Origin: Atopsyche davidsoni
Taxonomy: Eukaryota > Arthropoda > Insecta > Trichoptera > Hydrobiosidae
Length of the DNA stretch: 64,000 bases
Assembly: GCA_022113835.1 (NCBI GenBank)
Contig: JAILWY010000006.1
Span: 5,332,001-5,396,000, forward strand
Direction: 5' to 3'
Shown: positions 50,001 through 61,019 of the stretch, in pieces
Numbering within the stretch: position 1 is the stretch's first letter
Layout: each line of letters begins with the position of its first letter
The notes under the pieces: model-generated
Seen by the model: the letters and a program-made list of their open reading frames with translations, nothing else
Databases searched by the model: none
Told to the model about the DNA's origin: nothing
Translations under genes and position numbers: made by a program

Positions 50001-53000
50001 CCCCACAATGCAAACATTAATCTGTTGTCACGATTCTGAACGGTTAAAATATCCGCTCTGAGAGGAACGAGCGAACCGTAACTAAATATTTCTTCAGATA
50101 AAAGAACAATCTAGACACGCGCTCTAATCGCTTACACGGAATAATTACGCTTTCAGCAAAAAAAAAAAAATGTTTTACAACTAAAAAAACTGCTAAAATA
50201 AGCAAACAACTGAGGTGAGTTGCCATTTTTGGGGGCCCCTCAACATTGAAGCTTTTCATGTTAGTTATATAAAATTATACATTTAAACTTGTCTATTTTC
50301 TAATAGTCCATATAGACGTGTCTGTTGGAGGTATTAATGATTTAAATTTAACGAAACTGTATCCTAACTAATTGTTATTGGACTAATTTATTATCAAAGG
50401 CCCCGGCAAACGTACTAATACAATTGTCATCCGATACATGGCATTGTTTGTATTTTTTTGCGATTCTTCAATCCCCCCTACACCCGTAGCAAACATTTTT
50501 AATAAGTATTTTTTTATGCAATTTTTGGGCGACGTTTGCAAAATTGCTTAAAATTGGATCCTAATGGTAATCAATGTTTAATGGATTTTTGTTGGAAGGT
50601 TGTCGATTGCGTTGCGTGTGTAGAGGCCTAACGCCTAACCGAGTGACAAGTATCTTGCAAATTTTCCAACCAACATGTCGACAGTCGCTAAAATGTCGTA
50701 GAATCAACAAGCGTTATACACGATGGGACCTAACAGTAGTCTCAGCATAATCACCAGGTGACCGACCGGCAAATTGTACAGTGTGTAGCGCCGCCATCCA
50801 ACCTTTTTGCAGCTTTGCCAAATTCACAAAAAAAAAATTGGACGACAGTTCTAAGCGCGATACAATTAATCGGTCGGTTGGCGCTTGTGTTTGGGGTATC
50901 AATTATTTTATAAATTAAAAAAAAATAATAATGTGCCACAGGTTTCTGAACTTTCAAAACTTCGTAATAAAACGTTTTGATTCCGAATAATATTTTATAG
51001 TGATACGTTATATCTTCGTATCCATGATACTCCCAAATATATTTGTCTGTTGCGTAAAGGGTTGTATGGTTAGTTTAATGGTAATGCTCTGTGCAAGTTT
51101 TGAGGTTTATCTGGATGGACTGTACAGCGGTAGAGCATACAGTCGCCCACGTTTTTGAGATTTGCGAGATATACCAGCTGTATGGCTCACGGCTCTAATG
51201 AGAGGAATAAGATTAATGGTCATAAAATAGCCATTCAGAAGATCTTATTTAAGATAGTTCATTCCTACTATTAAGATAAAGTAAAACAGCTTTTTATAAC
51301 ATAGATTGGTGCTAAATTATATCTCAAATTGCTATTAACAACGCTTGTATCAAAAATAAATCTTTATTTATCCACTTTGAAAATATTTAGTTCAGCACTT
51401 TATGATATTTTTTTGAATACACTTTACTCTTACGAAACTCAAATGACCCAGGTAGGTTTTTGGCCTCACGTTCACACATGAATTAGTTTTTTCATTAAAA
51501 CCGGCGAGGGCTGCGATGTTCTGTGTGGGTTACAATTATTTGATACGTTGAAATTTGGCAAACGGTCTACGTCATCATAACACATGTGCATTGTGTACCT
51601 TGTAAATCTTGTGAATCCTGTAAACAATCGACTGATAATAAATCGCCAATAAAATTGACAAATGTATTGTCATCATCTTTTCCTTTATTTTACTCTTTTT
51701 CTAAGATCGCATTTGAATTTTTTTTAATAACTTATAAATTGCTATTTAAGATTTTGCTAAAAAGTTATTCCGTAATAACGTCCAACAGGTATTTGCAAAA
51801 ATGGATGGATGGAAGCTCGCACTTTTAGTACAGTCAGTAATTCAATTAGGGCATATCACAGCTTTAACACTGTAGGGAGAATTCTTTTCAGAGTAATCAA
51901 AGTGCTAAGTGACGTCGGATTTATGTGTTTTAAATCTCATCATTGAGATATAAAATGTTATAAACCCAAAACTGCCGGATTCTGCGTTACATTATATACT
52001 TAAAAATACTCATAACTGCAAATTTAAATTGAATGTAATGGACGATTAAATGTCTTTAGTAGGTTAGGTTTAATCTTCGTACTGTTAAAAATGGGAAAGA
52101 CTTATATATTTTCTCAAGAAATAAAATATAAATCCTGATAAATTATAAAGACAATTACTTTTTAAGTATAGCTATTTATATTTTTAAACGAATCAGGTAA
52201 TATAATTATTAATCGGACTTAGAAACGATAGCAGAAAAAAAACATCAGTTAGATCTTCAAAATTAAATAGAATATTTAGTAATATTATATTATATTTAAT
52301 AAAAATTATGTAAATCTAAAATTTCAATCGTATAAAATGTACAAGGGATCTTTCAATTTTAGTATGTTAATTTTATATATTTTTTTAAACCATAAACACT
52401 GGTTAAGCATGCGTGAAATAGTCGCCAACCTCCTCTGAGGAGAGGCACTTGATGAAGAAGAAATTTATTATTACCTCTACTCATATCAGTATGATTTAAA
52501 AAATAACGGATCAAGCAGTTAATGCAGTTCCCATCACATAAAAAAGCCAGGTTTTTCGTTTTGATTTCGTCAGACGATTCGTTTAGCTCCCACTCGATTG
52601 TCTAATCAAGGGAATCCCCGACATGTGCCACCGTGAATTTCCGGTCGCACACGCGCTGTTTCTGCAAATAATTGCCTTCGAGTTCAATGACTTTGTCTTA
52701 ATTTGGAGTCTAGCCCGTGTCGCAAAATATTATCATTATACCAGCAATGATAATATATACTAATATGGAAAGTAAACAATAAATTCTTTTTATTTTACAT
52801 TTATATAGCATAATCTACTCATGCCTTTTTTTTCAGGAAACATGAATTCTCAAAAAGATTTGTTTATTTTTATATTTTTCTTAGAACATAAATGAATGTT
52901 TAAGAATTCTATGCTTCTTAACCTTCTGAAAATGAGTGCTGCTGGTCTGAATATTTTCTGAGAGTTTATCGCACGTTTTAATCGACCATCAGTTTTTATA

Positions 53001-54321
53001 ATTCGTCACAGTTTCAGGATCGAATCCTGTAAAGTGTGGTATAACTTGTTACCTTAACATATGCTTCAATAAGCACATGTGTTAACTCGGAGTGGTGCGC
53101 TGATGAAATATCATTACTAATCTAAGTATACCTAACACTGTTTATTTATTTTTTAATCGTGGGAAGCTAAAAACGCATAAATTAAGATGCACGTGGTAAA
53201 GGTGCACGCCGTATTTAATAAATGTACATAAGAAGACCAAATAATTGTAATGCTTAAATTATAATTCTGGTTGGGATCCTACTTTGTTGAAGGTTGAAAC
53301 CGGAATCTACTGAGGGTGGAGTTTAAATTGCAAGTGACCTCTATCACATGTAGTAATGGGGAGGTTTTATAATGTTACTTTGATGTGTATTTATCATCAG
53401 TACTATTAGTCGATGATCAATACAAATAAAATTATATAACACAGTATTCAAAAAAATACTATTATACTAATTTCAATATTGTTTTAACCATCTACGCTAG
53501 TGAAAACAAGTTTCAGGCCTAATGAGGTCACTTAATTGTTATGTAGAGTTAATTTAAACCACTATTCGTCATAGTTTTTCTACAAAAAGTCCCCATCAAA
53601 CAACCGCAACGTTTATTTCAGTTGCAAAAGTGACCACGAGCAAGAGCAAATAAATATTTATTTATGTAAAAAAACACAGATATTCAATGTTATTGCCGGC
53701 AGGCAGTGGAATTAAGCAGTTGTCAGTCAATCATGATGAGTGACTTGCCATTGTGGGGACTGTCAGTTACAAGCCACTTATTTGGTGTTATAAGGTACCG
53801 ATTGTTGGTTTTTTGGGATTGGCAGGTCAACCGTTATGTAAAAATACCTAGAGTACAACGGAATTTATATCTACAGCAAATTGTCGTTTTTAAAGGCTCA
53901 CATAATCAAGTATAATAATAAAATGTTTTAACGTTTTAAGTAATAATAAAAATTTTCTTTTTTCAATTTCTTACAATTGGATTTTTGTACAATAGATGAA
54001 TTTAATTTTAACGCAGTTATATCAACAATACAAAATTTTAATACTAATAACTTTTAATATTTTTCAGATGTTTTTAATTGGTGACCTCTGTAATATTTCT
54101 GATTATTTTCGCTGATAGTTCAGAGTTGAATTTTAAAAATAGTAATACTATTACTAACGCTTCATCGCTTATATATATTTTCGCTTATCGTAAATAGGTC
54201 ATAACATATTAAACTCTCGGAAGAATATTTAATATGGGTATTATTTTCTAATTTTTAATATTATAACTTAACAAAACTTAATAGGCTTTGACTAATAAGC
54301 ATTATATGTACGTTCAATGAT
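44005..54321. other. Ten-kilobase stretch without a gene
   Basis: Features seen: a relative of the 5.8-kb foldback element (46040-46140); a GC-rich patch around 46190-46330; a GC island at 46960-47100 with CACGTG at 46993 and 47008; CACGTG at 47687 and 53190; the segment 49440-49515; GC-richer patches at 49670-49790 and 50600-50890; tRNA-like wording at about 51068-51100; and a piece of repeat family B at 52424-52465. All open frames are short and lack coding character. Confidence 0.4.
46040..46140 (+). repeat. Fragment related to the 5.8-kb foldback element and its flank
   Basis: Shares GCGAAACCAGT, then TAAAAATTAACTC in place of TAAAAATTGAC, and then ATGGAATTCCACTAAGTACT and CTCTGTCAAAAATATT. 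The corresponding stretch at 6395-6500 has the same landmarks in order. The shared part runs past the foldback arm, so the element's true right end may be further out than 6449. Confidence 0.6.
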
Positions 54322-54988
54322 TTCACACATAGATGGCGCTAACGAAACATGTAGTCGACATACATGTCTAAACTGGTGTTTTTAATAGCTTAGATATCTT
54401 TCAACAATAAATAGTCATAATACCAACACATATCGCAACGCAGTAATATTTTTTCTAATAATGAAGCCTTGCTTTTCTACTTTAACTTGAATAAAAGTGC
54501 AGCTGAAGGACTACGGAAATCATGCACCATCGAAAAATACCTATGAAAATTGGTTTAAATGCTTCAGAAGTGGCAATTTTGACTCTGAGGACAAAGAGCT
54601 CTCAATCAAACAGAGAGAAAAACAATTGAGGACACCGATTTGCAAGCGTCATTGGATGAAGATGAGTCGCAAACACAACATCAACTTGCGGAGACATTAA
54701 ACATGACTCGCCAAGGTATTTCCAAATGTTTACATGCCATGGGAAAAAACAAAGGGAAGGGCAATGGGTGCCGCATGAGTTGACTGCGAGACTGATGGGA
54801 AATCGAAGAACCATTTCTGAAATTTTTATTTGGATGAAAGAAATATATCCATGTATTGCCAAAGAGATGGCAAAAATGTGTAGTCAGCGAGGGACGATAC
54901 TTTGAATAAACCATTTTTAGTATTCTCTTGAAATTATCCATTTTTTATTGATAAAAAAAAAAAACCCCGAAACTTAGTAGCGCACCTA
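54322..54988 (+). mobile_element. Internally deleted mariner element
   Basis: The right end is CTTAGTAGCGCACC followed by TA (54987-54988); reversed it reads GGTGCGCTACTAAG, the terminal repeat also seen near 33.5 kb. The left terminal repeat is lost or diverged: matching to the 33.5-kb fragment starts at TTCACACATAGATGGCGC. A full mariner is about 1.3 kb; this copy is about 0.67 kb. Confidence 0.8.
54490..54905 (+). pseudogene. Mariner transposase relic: N-terminal part joined to the extreme C-terminus
   Basis: Reading across frames shows the N-terminal DNA-binding half: HAPSKNTYENWFKCFRSGNF, then TDLQASLDEDESQTQHQLAE, TLNMTRQGISKCLHAMGK and a run corresponding to the family's KWVPHEL. Soon after come PKRWQKCVVSEGRYFE and a stop at about 54905, which is the family's C-terminal end. 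The catalytic domain between, with its DD34D residues, is absent. There are several frame changes, so it cannot be functional. Confidence 0.75.
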
Positions 54989-56983
54989 GTATATCAGTGT
55001 ATCGAAATTCTCCGCGTCTTACTTGAATATTGCATTAGTATTTGTGACGATACCACGGTCTGTCGATTTCTCGTTATTTCATCCGTGATCTGATGATTTG
55101 ATGATGAAGCCACACGTGCAGTGCTGATAAATAGGCCCGGGCGTACAAAAATAATGCCAACGACCTTGGGTCTGCCACGCGCCGACCCGAGGCATGCGCC
55201 ATGACGTCATCCATCACCATTCTTCTCCCAGTCGCTGATGCAAGTCTTACTGACTCCTCGACTGTTCAATCAAGTTATTTCCTGTTGCGATTACGTTTTA
55301 CACGCGTTTTTGCTTCGGAACCACCCTCATTACACTTTACCCGGAATACCGTGGGAGTGTGGAGCGCATCCCTTGTTTAATATAGCAATATAACATCCAC
55401 TTTGTATCATACTAACGGACGTGTTTCAAATGAATTATTTTTATAAATACGAGTCCCTTTGTTATCAAAAAAAAACCTTCAGCGGATTATCAGTAAGTCT
55501 ATTCCTAAGATCGTTTCCTTCTTCACCTTTTCTCATTGTGGAGCAAATCGATACATCTCACGGAAGTCTACCAAATTTTATTTCTAACATGCGGCTGAAA
55601 TGATTCTATCGAAAAATACTCGCAAGATTTCGGCGATTAAAATCCCGTTTAAGATGTGCTTGTTTGCTATTATAATCGATTCATTTTGTATCGGAGACGG
55701 CATGTCGTATTTATAGATTTACAAAAAAATAATAATACATTTTTAATCATGAGAGCTTCAAAAAGTAGCTTTGTGGTCGATTAGCCACGTTCCTAGAATT
55801 TGCTTTATTATATATGAGGAAATCGTAGAAATCCTAAATAAGGACAGGTTATTTTCTTTTATTTAAAACTTAAAGTAATCTATTTGGTCTCCAGTTCTGG
55901 GATCCTCTGGTCGGTAGGCAACCATGCCAGCAGTTGGTATATGGTATATACGCAATATTATAAGCAATACAATACAGTATTAATTATTTTTAGGCAAAGT
56001 TGTTCTCCCCATTTAATCTAGATGTATTTTTATAGAAATTAAAAAATAATTGCTTCTTCCGCATCCGCGAGTCGGGACGATTGGTGGGCAACCGCGATCC
56101 CAGTTTATTATAAAGTTAATATAATAATTATGCATGTTAACAGCTTTTAGTGTTTTTATTTTTATTTTGAAGCGCGTGCAACAAACAAGAAATAAAAATG
56201 TAAATATCTCAAAAACAAACATCATTTCATTATGAGGCAACAGGTTTAGTTTTGTGAGTAAACAGCAAAATCGATTTTTCAATAACCGACCGAATAAGAA
56301 AACGCATTAAAACTTGGGCTCTTGGGAGTGTTTTGATATGCAGAACGGCGGCATTGTTCCCAATTTGCTGAAGGGGGGGGGCGTCCGAGCTGACACAGTT
56401 CGGAGAGTGGAGCCTCCGGGGCGGGTCAGCGGCCCCGCACGTGGGCCCGGGCACGTGGGCGACCCGACCTTGGTCCTGCAGCCGCACCCGGGGCGACCCC
56501 GTTTCCGCCCTTCCGCTTTCCCCGGATGATTCGCTGCAGAAATGGCCCGCTTACGCCTACTTACTACTTGGCCAGATAAGCTCTCGGGACCGAACAGTCG
56601 TGATTTTGTGTTTCCGTTGTCTTCCAAACTTGGCGCGTGAATCTTATGTGATATAATATAATAAATATCAGCGGCGTGCAAGCAATAAGGTATCGTTTGC
56701 CCTAATTACAAAACCATATTTTTTTTACTAAATTTACTCCAAAAAAAACAAATATTAAATTTGTGGTGATATGCAAGTATACATGTACTCCTTTTGGGAT
56801 TCATCGATTTATTTTTCCCTTGGAAAAATATACGAATCAAACTAGTTTTTTCAAACGTTTTATTTGGGATATTAGAGAAGCACTTTGTTCATTAAACCTT
56901 TGCTTCTGAACTTATAAAAAATAATATATTATTGATTTTTGTGAAGACCGTCTCACAGGAAGTACGATTTTTCCCATACCGAT
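54989..56983. other. Intergenic stretch with a GC island
   Basis: CACGTG at 55113. A GC-rich island at 56360-56540 carries two CACGTG copies 14 bp apart (56438 and 56452), each followed by GGGC. No coding region is supported. Confidence 0.4.
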
Positions 56984-57224
56984 TTTATTGATTGATAATG
57001 ATTAAGTACATTTTAATTTAATAATATTTAATTGACATAATAAGTACGTTCTTTCACTTATAGGATATGATTGTTAAAAATTCTTGCTTAGTACAAGTGA
57101 TTCGTTGGTATAAATGGTAATGCACCGGCCATGTAAGCTTGGGTTGCGATGTGGGTTCAAATCCCACACAATTTAATAAATTTCAATATTTTAAAAAATG
57201 TACTTAATCATTATCAATAAAAAA
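56983..57224. mobile_element. Inverted-repeat element carrying a tRNA-like core
   Basis: The left end reads TTGATAATGATTAAGTACAT (about 56992-57011) and the right end, reversed, reads TTGATAATGATTAAGTACAT (about 57199-57218); both continue into TTTT-rich sequence. Between them, 57097-57172 resembles a tRNA: TGGTATAAATGGTAATGC fits an A box and GGGTTCAAATCCC (57153-57165) fits a B box. It is not a clean cloverleaf, so it looks like a tRNA-derived sequence inside an inverted-repeat element. Confidence 0.55.
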
Positions 57225-60050
57225 TAATAATTTACAAGCTGAAAATACACCCCCGATGTTGCATTAAGCGGTACATTATTTTATCAATGGTTCATAAAAA
57301 TCACAAATATCAATGAAAAATATATAATTTTTTGGAGCCTGTGTGATGTATCTTGCTAATTTATTTTTGTTTAGTCTTTCAAAATACTGGTATAACTTTG
57401 CTCTAATGTAGTCAGAACTACTGGGCGTATAATTGACTTCCGAGAAGAGCCAGTGAACGACCTAAATATCGAGCTAACCGCAAAATCAACAAATTATAAA
57501 GAGGACTCGCGAGCCCTCACATCCCGACCCCATCCGGGACGTCTCTGAATTTTGGCAATATGACTATTAATATTTAAGCAGCTTTACTTCTACCCCTTTA
57601 AATGCAAACCGCAAAGTAATTAATATTACACCATATGGCGAAGTCGATGTTTGTGATGACTTTGTTGCCGTGTATTTATTGTAAAATGCCGTGTAAATGT
57701 ATAAAGTTTTAAATTGGTTGCCAATGAGTGGAACTGCGACTATTCGTTGGAAACTAAATAACGTATAAAATAATCGTGCCACACTTGAGACGATTGCTAA
57801 ACGGTAGACTGTGGTCGTCACACCAATACGATGCTCGCAATTAACAGGTTAATAAAATAAATAAAGCATGTAAAAAAATAGCTTATTGGCTTATAATTCA
57901 ATAAAATCATTTTATTACCAGACTGAGGCCTAATTTTTATTCTATCTTAAATGATGATTTGCAACATAGTTTTTGTGTAGTATATTCATTTTATTAGACG
58001 TGTGAAGCAATACGCAAAAATGTTGATCTAAACTGCCATTGACATTGTACAAACCAGTTCTGTTCTTGCGATGTTTCCAACAACAATAAAGCAAAGTATT
58101 GATTGCCAACAAGAGACGATAGTTCCAGATTTAGCTCTGCGAGTCATGAGATCACTATCTTCCATTGCTCTTGCCGAGTTCTTCACGGTCCAGACGCAAC
58201 AGTTTCTAGACCGGTCACCGATTCGAGTGATTTGGATTTATTTGCAGAAACGCGAATCTATCGGCAGTATAAGTAAGGACTCACTCCTGCGCAAATCTTT
58301 TCCAGATCAGATATCCTTTCATGGAATTTTGAGGTCCATGCTCGGGTGTGAGTAACACTTTGAATAAAAATTAATAAAAATAGCATATCGAAGAGTAATT
58401 TACGCAAGTCTACATGAAATATGGTTCGTTGACCCCACGATGGTTTTACAGCTCTTAGGTCTGAAGTGTTGTAAAATTATAAATCGTAATATTATGGTTT
58501 ACGCAATATGCAGCAGTGAAGGCTTTACGCAAGGGATGAAACGGTTTCTGTAAGGAATTCAATTCTGTCACCACAAAAGACAATAAAGCACATATAATAT
58601 GCATGGTTCCTTATATAACACTTTTCAAAACAATGGTGTATTTTTAAATCTAAGATTTTAACTCAATTATACTATTTATTTTTAACTTTTTTGTGTACTT
58701 TTAATTTTAAACTGTAACTAGGTTAAATTCCCATTACGAAATGTGCAAAGTGAAGTCTTTTTCTCCGTAGAGCTTACACGTGCAGTGAGCACTTGAGGGG
58801 TTGCTACAGGCACCGGAATCTACCCCTGCGGAGGTAAGTGCATAATTACTGTGTGCCAAAGGAGGGGTGAAAACACTCGGCCGGAATGCGAAGGCAGCGT
58901 TGCACGTGGGCGTGATTAACGGTGCATAATAAGGGAGCTGCTCGTTCTTCTGGAAATTCAATATTTAAACGTATAATGTGTGCTTGCAGACAAGCACGTC
59001 ATAATTGTTTGTCTCATAAATTGGTAAACGTCGATACACTCGTGTGCACATTACTCCCGCAACGTTACAACGTGGGGCAGGACGACTTTATAAAGAAAGC
59101 ACCACAGAATCATCAATTAAATACAAGAAAGAACTTTTTGAATATGTTTGCGAGTTTTTATAGCAATATCTTAAAAAAAAGTATTTCTTTCTGTTCTCGA
59201 AAATTCATGAAACCGATTGATTGAAGCGAAAGACTTTTTGTGTCAATTAACACGAATGGAGGAGTTTTTTTTGAGGAGAGATACGAATCAGGAATCGCGA
59301 GAGAAAAAGGCCAAATTAATATTTACAAATACAATGCGTCATTGTTCAGGTACATTTTATATCCTCTTCTTAGATTCGCATGCTCAGATGTGAAATCTAC
59401 TTTTTAGACTTAAAAAAAAATCGGGTTATGCCATCGCATCTTTCCACTGACACCTGGGCATTCAGCTTTTTTGTCATTTTTAATAACTAGATGAGTTCAC
59501 TTGCCTCGTTACTAAGCCCACTTAGCGGTAAAACTTATACATGTGTTTATTTTGATTAATTGTAAATAAACGTTTGTTTTTTTTTATTTCGTATTTTGTG
59601 ATTAATTTTAGATATCAGCTCCAGCTTTAAAGAGTAAAAAATAATATTTTTGGATTGAAATTCTCTCAAGTTAATGTGCCACTGTGGTCGAAAAGACTGA
59701 GGCAATAATCACGAGGTGGAGTATTCCACTTGTAACTATAAAAAAATCCGTTAGTGTATGAGTATTTCTTTTACTCAAAAAAATACCATCAAGAGGTTTT
59801 GGGATACATCGACTCGTGATTTTAGTCTAATATTGTGCAAAAACTCAGTGTGAAACCCCGCTGGGTGACTCCACTTGTCAGTGGGTGGAGGTGGCAGGCG
59901 GGTGCAGCGGCAGCACGGGCCAGGTGTCGGCTGCCAGCCTGAGGTCGCGGCCCAGTTCGGGGGCCGGCCGGGCCGCGGGCCGCGCGTGCAGGGGGAATGA
60001 ACCGACACGTGCGCGGGGCCTACATACTCCGCCCGGTACAGCTAGCGGAC
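57225..60050. other. Intergenic stretch
   Basis: CACGTG at 58777, 58903 and 60006. A frame at 58071-58352 is open but has no recognised domain, signal or splice context. A GC-rich island begins at about 59880. No gene is supported. Confidence 0.4.
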
Positions 60051-60110
60051 CCGCTCCGGCCCGCTCCGGCCCGCTCCGGCCCGCTCCGGCCCGCTCCGGC
60101 CCGCTCCGGC
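60051..60110. repeat. Six perfect copies of a 10-bp GC-rich unit
   Basis: CCGCTCCGGC is repeated six times without change, inside a GC-rich island (about 59880-60140). The period of ten keeps frames open on both strands (Pro/Ala/Arg/Ser or Gly/Arg/Ala), which are not genes. Confidence 0.95.
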
Positions 60111-60180
60111 CTCGCGCGGGGTGTTGCACCGCCCGGCCTCTGCGACACACTTCCACTATTCTACGTTTATTATCATTTGT

Positions 60181-61019
60181 CTCTATAGCCGGCATTAGCA
60201 AATTACACGAGTTTATGTGAGCAAACTTTGCAGAAGACACAGCACATTAAAGGCCTTCAAATGATTTCACTTCGATTTGTGAGAAATCACGTGGAGAGTA
60301 AAAATTTTCTGTGTAGTTTGTAAAATAATATATTTTAAGTAATTAATTTTTATGCTTAAAATATCAGATAAAGGAAATTGTAGAGCATGTGGATTTATTT
60401 TCAACAGTGGTTTAGATTATATAGGCTTTTTTTAAAAGTTTTGTACGAGAATTTTTTCTCTATAGCCGGCAGTAGCAAATTACACGAGTTTGTGTGAGCA
60501 AACTTTGCAGAAGACACAACACATCAAAGGCCTTCAAATGATTTCACTTCGATTTGTGAGAAATCACGTGGAGAGTAAAAATTTGCTGTAAAAATAATAT
60601 ATTTCAAGCATTTAATTTTTTAGCAAAAAATATCAGATAAAAGAAATTGTAAAGCATGTGGATTTATTTTCAACAGTGGTTTAGATTATATCGGCTCTTT
60701 GTTAAAATTTTGGATTGTACATTTATACGAGAATTTTTTCTCTATAGTCGGCAGTAGCAAATTACACGAGTTTATGTGAGCAAACTTTGCAGAAGACACA
60801 GCACATTTCACTTCGATTTGTGAGAAATCACGCGGAGAGTAAAAATTTTCTGTGTAGTTTGTAAAATAATATATTTTAAGGATTTAATTTTTTTGTCCAA
60901 AAATATCAGATAAAGGAAATTGTAGAGCATGTGAATTTATTTTCAACATTGGTTTAGATTATATCGGCTCTTTGTTTGTTAAAATTTAAAGTTTTGTATT
61001 GTACATCATGTACGAGAAA
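60181..61019. repeat. Tandem triplication of a 278-bp unit
   Basis: Units start CTCTATAGCCGGCA at 60181 and 60458, and CTCTATAGTCGGCA at 60740, with periods of 277 and 282 bp. Each carries CAAATTACACGAGTTT, GTGAGCAAACTTTGCAGAAG, TCACTTCGATTTGTGAGAAA, AAATATCAGATAAA and GTGGTTTAGATTATAT or a close variant. Small indels distinguish the copies; the third lacks CATTAAAGGCCTTCAAATGA. No ORF spans the unit. Confidence 0.92.

Noticed and set aside
51062..51150. tRNA-like sequence (TGGTTAGTTTAATGGTAATGC)
   Set aside because: It resembles an A box, but I found no proper B box at the right distance.
57097..57172. A functional tRNA gene
   Set aside because: A- and B-box wording is present but the stems do not pair into a convincing cloverleaf, and the sequence lies inside an inverted-repeat element.
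58071..58355. 94-codon plus-strand frame (MFPTTIKQSIDCQQ...)
   Set aside because: No recognised domain, no splice sites in register and no poly(A) context; this length is not rare by chance over 64 kb.
59878..60240. Open frames through the GC island at 60 kb
   Set aside because: Driven by the six CCGCTCCGGC units and high GC; both strands are equally open and no domain is seen.
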